Origin: Runella defluvii
GTDB lineage: Bacteria > Bacteroidota > Bacteroidia > Cytophagales > Spirosomataceae
Reading direction: 5' to 3'
DNA length: 64,000 nucleotides
NCBI RefSeq assembly: GCF_014195535.1
Contig: NZ_JACIBY010000012.1
Span: 62,001-126,000, forward strand
How positions within the stretch are numbered: the first letter of the stretch is position 1; each line of letters starts with the position of its first letter. Of the stretch, positions 53,463 to 60,109 are shown piece by piece. The notes beneath the pieces were generated by a model, which was given only the letters and a program-made list of their open reading frames with translations, did no database searches and was not told where the DNA came from. Made by a program: the position numbers and the translations under genes.

Positions 53463-54074
53463 ATGGCAGCTTTCATAGGAGGCGCAATCCTCAAAACAAA
53501 AGCAGATAGCACAAATACCCCAAACGGAGCGTTTAAGGTTTTTGCATCGGCAAACGGCAAAGCAATCGGAACGTTGAAACCATCTTCGTATGTAGGGAGT
53601 TTCGTCCAATCGGTCGGTGAGTGGACACAAATTCGACTACGTAATCCTATCAGCGGAAATCAATACGGCTGGATTTTGTCCGACAAATTGGTTCAATGGC
53701 AAGCACCGTATAATTACTACATCCAAAACGGACGTACAGGGGTAAACGTTCGTAATGCTCCGAGCCTTACGTCAGGTGTTTTGAAGAAACTGAACGGTGG
53801 TATGTTGGCGGGAAAATCGGACGGATACAATGAAAACGGATTCGTTTTTCTTGCGCTCAATGGCGGTGGTTACGGTTGGATTAGTGCCGATTACATAACA
53901 AGAAGTAACGTAACCGCTCAACCTACAACGACTGGAACTGAAACACGTCCACCTGATTTATCAGCGCCGACGGAAACAAAAGACTATCGGCAGTTTTTAT
54001 TGCCAGGTATCATTTTTCTTTCGTGCATCACCCTTTTAATGCTCGTTCGCTATGCTATCAAATTCCAAGAATAA
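53463..54074 (+). CDS. Tail-anchored double SH3b protein C
   Basis: The 203-residue protein has two SH3b-like domains: about 8-75 (AIGTLKPSSYVGSFVQSVGE) and 88-145 (TGVNVRNAPSLTSGVLKKL, a bacterial SH3 signature). A Pro/Thr linker and a C-terminal membrane segment (LLPGIIFLSCITLLMLV) follow. Bacterial SH3 domains bind cell-wall peptides, which suits a virion vertex or wall-engaging role. It overlaps the next start by 23 bases. Confidence 0.65.
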   Translation: MAAFIGGAILKTKADSTNTPNGAFKVFASANGKAIGTLKPSSYVGSFVQSVGEWTQIRLRNPISGNQYGWILSDKLVQWQAPYNYYIQNGRTGVNVRNAPSLTSGVLKKLNGGMLAGKSDGYNENGFVFLALNGGGYGWISADYITRSNVTAQPTTTGTETRPPDLSAPTETKDYRQFLLPGIIFLSCITLLMLVRYAIKFQE

Positions 54075-54528
54075 CGAATGGTACGTTCAGGCGTTCAAAA
54101 GCCGACCGTTTCAGTACCTTGTATTGGCCTTGGTGTTTTTGGTCATTGTCTATTTTTTTGGTAGAAAATCGGCTCTTCAAACTGCCAAACTCGACCAAGT
54201 GAACTTACCGAGCAATAGAGACGAAATCAATACCATTACACGCGAGCAATTAGAAGAACTAATCTCAGATTGCAAAACGTACTTTGATGACATTTCCCTT
54301 TTGCCTGGTTCGACTTATTACAAGGTCAAATTAATACAGAAACTGTTGACCCTGACAGATTACGAACTACGGTTGTTGAACAATATTTACAATAATCGTT
54401 ATGTCCCGCTGAAAAACGATAACCTATACACTGAAATCGAAAACGATTGGTGGGGAACCGAAGGAGCGTGGAGAGATAAAATTTTGGCGCGGCTCCGAAC
54501 CATTGGAGCTGGAAAAACAACGACTTAA
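54052..54528 (+). CDS. N-terminally anchored helical protein
   Basis: The 158-residue protein has a membrane segment at about 20-36 (PFQYLVLALVFLVIVYFFG) followed by a helical hydrophilic domain (TREQLEELISDCKTYFDDIS). Opposite topology to the tail-anchored neighbours. Function unknown. Confidence 0.6.
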   Translation: MLSNSKNNEWYVQAFKSRPFQYLVLALVFLVIVYFFGRKSALQTAKLDQVNLPSNRDEINTITREQLEELISDCKTYFDDISLLPGSTYYKVKLIQKLLTLTDYELRLLNNIYNNRYVPLKNDNLYTEIENDWWGTEGAWRDKILARLRTIGAGKTTT

Positions 54529-54539
54529 ATTCTTGTGTC

Positions 54540-54728
54540 ATGGATATTACTCAAATCCTTACCAACATTGACAAACTGACCAAAGATGGGATTCCCTTAA
54601 ATGTCGGTGTAGAACAAAAAACGCTGACGACAACTGGTACCTACCTGATAGTTGGTTTTGCTCTGGCTGGTTTATTAGCAGGTGGCGTCATGGCCCTAGC
54701 TTATACATACTCTAAAAAATCACGATAA
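54540..54728 (+). CDS. 62-residue coat-like membrane protein
   Basis: A hydrophilic N-terminal half, a membrane segment (TYLIVGFALAGLLAGGVMAL) and a basic C-terminus (YSKKSR) give the classical profile of inovirus major coat proteins, without a signal peptide (as in Pf3-type coats). It is directly followed by a lytic transglycosylase gene, overlapping by one base. A minor membrane protein is the alternative. Confidence 0.5.
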   Translation: MDITQILTNIDKLTKDGIPLNVGVEQKTLTTTGTYLIVGFALAGLLAGGVMALAYTYSKKSR

Positions 54729-55246
54729 TGCTCATACTCCTTTCATACGTAAAAGAGAATCAAGCGGCATTTGGAGCAAAAGTGAGCCAAGTAGCGTCGA
54801 GCCTGGGCATTGACCCCAACGAATTGATGATTGTGATGTACAAAGAAAGTAAACTCAATCATCGTGTAGTCAATAGCCAGTCAGGCGCTACGGGGCTTAT
54901 CCAGTTTATGCCATCAACCGCGCGTTCATTAGGCACCACGACGGCAGCGTTGGCCGCAATGTCAAACTTACAACAACTTGACTACGTTGAACGATACTTA
55001 CGTACGTACAAAGGCAGAATGAAGCGATTGATTGATGTGTATTTGGCGGTTTTTTATCCTGCGGCGATGGGTAAAGCAAGTAATTATGTGATTGCAAAAA
55101 GCGGTTCAACAGTTTACAACCAAAACGCAGGGCTTGACATCAATCGAAATGGTGCGATTACAATCAGCGATATTGAAAGCTGGTTGCTCTCTCAACTACC
55201 CAAAGAGGCTCAAAATTATGAGTCAAAAAAAAAAGCAATCGGATAG
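54728..55246 (+). CDS. Lytic transglycosylase (SLT-like)
   Basis: The 172-residue protein has catalytic Glu40 in MIVMYKESKLN, the GLIQFMPSTARSLG motif (56-69) and a typical downstream Tyr-containing helix. It cleaves peptidoglycan glycan strands. There is no signal peptide, which is usual for virion-associated wall enzymes carried by particles. It could open the wall during entry. First of three wall-directed enzymes here. Confidence 0.85.
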   Translation: MLILLSYVKENQAAFGAKVSQVASSLGIDPNELMIVMYKESKLNHRVVNSQSGATGLIQFMPSTARSLGTTTAALAAMSNLQQLDYVERYLRTYKGRMKRLIDVYLAVFYPAAMGKASNYVIAKSGSTVYNQNAGLDINRNGAITISDIESWLLSQLPKEAQNYESKKKAIG

Positions 55247-55332
55247 TGTATGCCGTTATAGCGGTTGCGCTAAGTGTGTTCACATACATTGTGCTCACCA
55301 AAACAAACCTTAAACAGTACTTCAATGCGTAA
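55246..55332 (+). CDS. 28-residue membrane microprotein
   Basis: A GTG start overlaps the transglycosylase stop (TAGTG). The product is mostly one membrane helix (AVIAVALSVFTYIVL) with a short polar end. It forms a coupled chain with the next two small genes. A competing Cys-rich frame at 55218-55313 exists. Confidence 0.4.
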   Translation: MYAVIAVALSVFTYIVLTKTNLKQYFNA

Positions 55333-55444
55333 ACAAGCAGGTATTATTCAATTGGTAGCAGGTATTGTAGTGATTGTGTCAGGCTTGTTAGCGATGTATG
55401 CCAACTATCTTACCATTCAAGAACATTTGAAAAAGAACCCATGA
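55325..55444 (+). CDS. 39-residue membrane microprotein
   Basis: The ATG overlaps the previous stop region and the end overlaps the next ATG (ATGA). It is a single membrane helix (LVAGIVVIVSGLLAMYA) with a basic, polar tail. Packing and composition support expression. Confidence 0.55.
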   Translation: MRKQAGIIQLVAGIVVIVSGLLAMYANYLTIQEHLKKNP

Positions 55445-55569
55445 AAAAACCATTTTTCACCTTTTCAATTCTTGCCTTAATCGTGGGTATAGCATCGGCG
55501 GCATTGTATTACTACCGAAACCTATACCCGCTCAACCGCAAACAAAATCGAACTTATAAAATCGTATAG
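55441..55569 (+). CDS. 42-residue membrane microprotein
   Basis: An ATGA overlap with the previous gene gives one membrane helix (FTFSILALIVGIASAALYY) followed by a basic tail (RNLYPLNRKQNRTYK). Like its neighbours it resembles small membrane proteins in virions of tail-less membrane phages. Confidence 0.55.
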   Translation: MKKPFFTFSILALIVGIASAALYYYRNLYPLNRKQNRTYKIV

Positions 55570-55571
55570 CG

Positions 55572-56252
55572 ATGGCTGAGGTTATTATCAAACGACGATA
55601 CACAAACTATTTCTTTTACGACCCGAAAGAAGCTGAGGCGTTTAAGAATATTCGGACGGAGTTGATGAGTCGATATGGTGCTTTGGTGAAACAAGCTGTA
55701 ACCTTGACCAATATTCCGTTGACGGTTTTTCAGGGAATCATCTTGATTGAAAACGCAAAACTTGACCCGAATTTCATCAATCCTTTTGGGTTCGTTGGCT
55801 TAGGACAAATTAATACAGACACGGCATCGGATGTGATTATTCGAGAAAAGAAAAAGAAACGCTTGAGCAACGATGAAGTGACAGTTTTGAGAAAACAGCT
55901 AGGCAACCGAATTGATGTATTGTTTGCGGCTGATGTTGACCCTAAAAAAGCAGGAAATCAGCCAATTGATTTGGGCTACTCAATCGTAAATAATACTGAC
56001 CTGAAAAATGTAGAGTTCAATTTGTTGGTGTCAGCAATGTACGCGAGCCAATTGATTGATGAAGAAATTGAACGGACTTCCGACGGGGAATTGGTACGAT
56101 TAGACAGGGTCATTGTTCGATACAATCAAGGGTACTATTACAAAGTGCCTAAAGCCATGACTGATACGCTGATTGCACAATTGCCACGAGAACCAAGAAA
56201 TTATATCAAGAAAATGGCAGGTGCCAACGGGATGATGGAGACCCTTTCGTAA
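55572..56252 (+). CDS. Second lysozyme/transglycosylase-like protein
   Basis: The 226-residue protein region IPLTVFQGIILIENAKLDPN places a catalytic-type Glu60, and PFGFVGLGQINTDTASDV (71-88) matches the substrate-groove motif of SLT/GH23-like enzymes. The rest (60% of the chain) is diverged. It follows the microproteins and precedes a cysteine-hydrolase-like gene, so the virion probably carries several wall enzymes. Confidence 0.6.
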   Translation: MAEVIIKRRYTNYFFYDPKEAEAFKNIRTELMSRYGALVKQAVTLTNIPLTVFQGIILIENAKLDPNFINPFGFVGLGQINTDTASDVIIREKKKKRLSNDEVTVLRKQLGNRIDVLFAADVDPKKAGNQPIDLGYSIVNNTDLKNVEFNLLVSAMYASQLIDEEIERTSDGELVRLDRVIVRYNQGYYYKVPKAMTDTLIAQLPREPRNYIKKMAGANGMMETLS

Positions 56253-56254
56253 CG

Positions 56255-56740
56255 ATGATCATTGGATTTTGTCATAATGGTGAAAATGAACGCGTAAAAG
56301 GCAAAATAACCCAATGGTTTACGCAAACGCCCTATACGCACTGTGAATTATTCATTGAACCGCACGGGTTGGCGTTGTCAGCTCGCACGGATGGGAAAGG
56401 GGTCAGCTTAAAGCCTGCAAAAGAAGTACTGAAACGCAGTAGCAATTGGGATTTTTTGCTCGTTCCTACTGCCGATCGAAAGAAATTTAACGAGTGGGTA
56501 ATGGCTGAAATTGGAAAACCTTATGACTACGGAGACATTGTAAAAATGGTTGTGCCACTTCCAATCAATATCCGTGAAAGTTGGTTTTGTTCGGAGCTGT
56601 GTTACATCGCGGCTCAAAAAAATGGAATCTATCATTTACCAAATTATCCAAAAGAATTAATACACCCTGGGGCATTGTATAAGCTACTTACGAGAGCTGG
56701 TGCGCAACCCGTGGATGCTTATTCAACTTTGTACCAATAG
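56255..56740 (+). CDS. Permuted NlpC/P60-like cysteine hydrolase
   Basis: The 161-residue protein has a His (PYTHCELFIE, H29) before the Cys (SWFCSELCY, C112), the order of permuted papain-like folds such as YiiX/YebB. A GKPYDYGD loop lies in between. Such enzymes cut peptide crosslinks in the wall or act on lipid-linked substrates. No signal peptide. Adjacent to two glycan-cleaving proteins. Confidence 0.7.
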   Translation: MIIGFCHNGENERVKGKITQWFTQTPYTHCELFIEPHGLALSARTDGKGVSLKPAKEVLKRSSNWDFLLVPTADRKKFNEWVMAEIGKPYDYGDIVKMVVPLPINIRESWFCSELCYIAAQKNGIYHLPNYPKELIHPGALYKLLTRAGAQPVDAYSTLYQ

Positions 56741-56742
56741 CC

Positions 56743-58296
56743 ATGAAGAAAAAAACAATCCTTATTCTCTTCCTATTTGTCGTCATACTAGGTATTACGA
56801 TTTGGTTCTTCAATGAGGCAAAAAAACAACGTGCCGAAATCGGTGAAAGGCTTGAATTGCCAGAGGCTTTACCTGCTATAGTAGCTCCCGTTGGTTTTGC
56901 GGGTGGTGGCGGTGGTGGCGGGGGAAATGGCGGGGGTGGTTATTCCTTCGGTATTTCAGTAGCCCGCGACCCGCAATGGTGGCCGCATACGTGGCGCATC
57001 ACGCTTAACGAAAGCCAGGGCGCAATCCGAAATTTTACGATTATTTTCAAAACTGAGTCTGGTACTGAAATAAGCCGCCGAACGGTCGCAAATCACAATA
57101 GCTTTCTTACCCCGTTCTTGACATTTGTACCGTTCAATGATTTTATCAGTGCGGTGGGTACGTACAAAATGACAGTGAGTACCGTTGTCGGAGGTGTAAC
57201 ATACAATGCCGATGCCACGTTTACAATCGCAACCGACGATTTACCATCAGGTTATGCACTTCTTACGTCGGTAGCCCGCGACCCGCAATGGTGGCCCTTC
57301 ACGCAACGGATTTTTTTGCACGAGTCAGTTAGAGGTACGCGTGATTACTTGTTGACGTTCAAAAACGGTAGTGGTACTACGATAAGTAGCAGAACCGTTT
57401 CAGGGCTGAACACAAGCACGGTTCCGTTCTGTACGTTTACGCCGAGCAATGAAGGAATTACTACCCAAGGCACGTACCAAGTTACCGTATCGGTAGTTGT
57501 GTCGGGTACGACTTACACGCACACTTCTAGTTTCTCACTCAACGCAGACGATTTTACCGTTGGAACGGGCGGTGGTACCGTTGGTTCAGGCACGACTACG
57601 GGCGAAATTGCAGGTTGGGTAGAACCGAATGACCCGAACGCAGATGTCGAAATGATTGTAAGCCCCACGCATATTACGGGGCGCTTTAAATTGGCAGGTG
57701 GTTCAGGTGCTTATAACATCACCGCGAAACTTGGCGCTGCTTCAGTAGGTTCGGCCAACAACGCCAACTATGGCAGCTATGTAGAATGCACAATCAACAG
57801 ATTCTACAATCAGCAAGATTTGGCAGGGCAAACGTTAGCGTGGGAGATAGAAAAAAGTGGCGTAGTTACTACCGTTTCATTCTTCACGCCCGAAATGGTG
57901 TGTCGTGAGTACGAACCCAAAAAGAATTTCAACGGGCAAGCGGTGGAGTATCCCGACATTGTGGATAGAATCCTCATGCTTCGTTACACCAAACCATTTA
58001 ATAGCGCTCGAATCAAATTAGAAGACGTGGGCGAAAATATGGGAATGGTGGCATTCTACTGGAAAGATGGAAGTCAGTATTTTGATGGAACGTCTTGGAA
58101 TGGCTCAATTCTTAGCCCACGTCCCATTCCTGCCATGCGTCATTGTCAGGTTATCAAATTTTTGGTTGACCCTGCATTTGGCAATATCAATAATGCCGAC
58201 AATAGCTTATTTCATGGAGCGCTTTCTTACAACAAACAAGGTAGTCGCCTCGAATTTTGGGTACGAACCGCCGCAAGTCAAAACAATAACAGCTAA
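56743..58296 (+). CDS. Membrane-anchored adhesin-like protein with Gly linker and Ig-like repeats
   Basis: The 517-residue protein has one N-terminal membrane segment (5-23, ILILFLFVVILGITIWFF), a Gly-rich linker (54-66), and two tandem Ig-like repeats both starting SVARDPQWWP (71-165 and ~175-270). A long beta-rich distal region follows. The anchor/Gly-linker/receptor-domain plan resembles inovirus adsorption protein pIII. A host-facing attachment role is inferred. Confidence 0.65.
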   Translation: MKKKTILILFLFVVILGITIWFFNEAKKQRAEIGERLELPEALPAIVAPVGFAGGGGGGGGNGGGGYSFGISVARDPQWWPHTWRITLNESQGAIRNFTIIFKTESGTEISRRTVANHNSFLTPFLTFVPFNDFISAVGTYKMTVSTVVGGVTYNADATFTIATDDLPSGYALLTSVARDPQWWPFTQRIFLHESVRGTRDYLLTFKNGSGTTISSRTVSGLNTSTVPFCTFTPSNEGITTQGTYQVTVSVVVSGTTYTHTSSFSLNADDFTVGTGGGTVGSGTTTGEIAGWVEPNDPNADVEMIVSPTHITGRFKLAGGSGAYNITAKLGAASVGSANNANYGSYVECTINRFYNQQDLAGQTLAWEIEKSGVVTTVSFFTPEMVCREYEPKKNFNGQAVEYPDIVDRILMLRYTKPFNSARIKLEDVGENMGMVAFYWKDGSQYFDGTSWNGSILSPRPIPAMRHCQVIKFLVDPAFGNINNADNSLFHGALSYNKQGSRLEFWVRTAASQNNNS

Positions 58297-58301
58297 AAAT
58301 C

Positions 58302-59837
58302 ATGCCAGCAACAATCATTCCCCGCGCCAATCAATGTTTGTGGAAAAATAATCAAGCAGTAGGTAAGTTAGCCGCTTATGATGATTTGGCCACGGTCAAT
58401 CTTACGACAAAGTTTTTCGATAAGCCGTATGCAACTGCACAACGAAATGAGGCTCAACGTACGCGCATTGGCTATAATATTGACGCGTCAAAACGCCTCA
58501 CATGGCTCTATGAAGAGGCCATCAAAAATCTTGTAATTGGAACTTTGGGAAAATCGGCGCCGAATGGTTTGCACACGCTAAGTAATGCCGAACTTGACCA
58601 AATTGCAACCAACATTGCAGGAATGTCAGGCGAATTTATCATTGCCGATTATGAACCTCACGACAATAATTACATCCCTTACGATACCGTTGGCGATGAC
58701 TGGGTTTGGGTGTCTTACCAACACCCCGATAAAATCAGCTACATAAGCCAAAAAGTAAAACAGCTTACACAATCAGGTAATTTCTTTAGAAAGTTCCTAG
58801 ATTGGTTTCAAGCAAAAGGATTTACTTTCGGGGGTAAATCGTTGGGGTTGATGACGAACAATGGCGTCTGGCAAAATGGTAATGTAAGCGTTGATGATTA
58901 CATTGCTTACTACGCAAACCCTAATGCAGCTTCAAATTTTCAAGACGGAAGTTCTATTGCAAAATGCGGATGGGGCTACTCGTCGATTACTTACAAACCT
59001 GATAATGCAGGGGGAAGCGCCTACGCAGGAAACGTTAATTTTGGGGCTGTACCTAGTTATCTTTCCTCGTTATGTGGCATTAATAGAGGGTTGGCCAAAG
59101 ACCCGTCGAAAGCGGTGTTGTACATACTTTGGCCTCGTGAAGACCAAGAACGCCTGAATTATCAGCAGACCCGTTATAAGCCCAAAGCCCTAGACAATAG
59201 TACCAATCCACAAGGATATGTACGAATGTTGGACAATCGACTCACGTATCCAACAAATCTCATCGCAGACAATACTTTTTGGGCAGCTTGTGTCCCAAAC
59301 GTGGTTCGTCTTCATGCCTGGATATTGCCCAACTCCGAAGATCCGCAGGATATTCTACGCTATGCAAAGCGTAATTGGAATCACGCTTGTCAATCGTCCG
59401 TACTTCCCTTCGATTTGGTCAACTACGATGGGAACGATAATCCACCATGTCCAATATCTGGCCTTGATTACTACGGAGATGAAGCGATTGGTTTCAATGC
59501 TATCATGCAAGGGCTAAACCGTTTCGGATTGCATCAAGACATTTTGGATGGAACACAAACAGGAAGTTGCCCAAGTTTTGAGTTCAAACGTGATGGGGCA
59601 AGTACCTGGACTACTGTGGGAGCCATTTCCGATTTGTCTGAATTTGCCCGTAGTTGGAAGTTCAAACAACCAGTCTTAAAAGTATGGACTAAGCCGGGTA
59701 ATAACAAACGCGTCGTTTTATTTCAGCACCCATTTGCTGAGGCGTATGAGCCAATTCAATACCGCGCTACAATAGGAGGTACTTCTTACGAATATACTGC
59801 CGAGGGCCTTAATACCCACGCTTTTAGAATTGATTAA
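58302..59837 (+). CDS. Large soluble protein, possible TIM-barrel hydrolase
   Basis: The 511-residue protein has no signal or membrane segment. The segment GEFIIADYEPHDNNY followed by WVWVSYQHPDK and YILWPREDQ resembles alternating strands of a TIM barrel, with Asp/Glu at strand ends as in glycoside hydrolases. The C-terminal part is beta-rich. It lies between two Gly-linker membrane proteins and the spikes, so a depolymerase or receptor role is possible. Not a firm family call. Confidence 0.5.
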   Translation: MPATIIPRANQCLWKNNQAVGKLAAYDDLATVNLTTKFFDKPYATAQRNEAQRTRIGYNIDASKRLTWLYEEAIKNLVIGTLGKSAPNGLHTLSNAELDQIATNIAGMSGEFIIADYEPHDNNYIPYDTVGDDWVWVSYQHPDKISYISQKVKQLTQSGNFFRKFLDWFQAKGFTFGGKSLGLMTNNGVWQNGNVSVDDYIAYYANPNAASNFQDGSSIAKCGWGYSSITYKPDNAGGSAYAGNVNFGAVPSYLSSLCGINRGLAKDPSKAVLYILWPREDQERLNYQQTRYKPKALDNSTNPQGYVRMLDNRLTYPTNLIADNTFWAACVPNVVRLHAWILPNSEDPQDILRYAKRNWNHACQSSVLPFDLVNYDGNDNPPCPISGLDYYGDEAIGFNAIMQGLNRFGLHQDILDGTQTGSCPSFEFKRDGASTWTTVGAISDLSEFARSWKFKQPVLKVWTKPGNNKRVVLFQHPFAEAYEPIQYRATIGGTSYEYTAEGLNTHAFRID

Positions 59838-59839
59838 CC

Positions 59840-60106
59840 ATGGCGAAAAGAAGAAAAGAAACGAAGAAAGAGTGGGTATTGATTATCCTATTTTTGCTCG
59901 TATTCGTGGTAATAATTTGGAGTTGGCTTTCAAAGCCCAAAGCTGAGCCAATAGCAATTGCAAACGTAACACCTGAACCGATGCCTGTACCAACAATCGC
60001 ATTTGTTGGCGGCGGCGGCGGTGGCGGTGGTGGCGATTCCCCATCAATTGAATCAGGAATGATTGAGTTTGACGAAAATGAATTTAATAACGAAGAATTT
60101 GCATAA
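59840..60106 (+). CDS. Small membrane anchor with Gly linker
   Basis: The 88-residue protein has a basic N-terminus, a membrane segment (12-30), a Pro-rich stretch, nine consecutive Gly and an acidic tail (IEFDENEFNNEEFA). Its first half parallels that of the adhesin-like protein upstream, as if it were a headless copy or a socket for a spike. Confidence 0.55.
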   Translation: MAKRRKETKKEWVLIILFLLVFVVIIWSWLSKPKAEPIAIANVTPEPMPVPTIAFVGGGGGGGGGDSPSIESGMIEFDENEFNNEEFA

Positions 60107-60109
60107 TAC

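Noticed and set aside
55218-55313. A 31-residue Cys-rich ORF overlapping the membrane microprotein
   Set aside because: Kept as an alternative only; the GTG-started membrane frame fits the overlapping chain of neighbours better, although the Cys spacing could mean a zinc finger.
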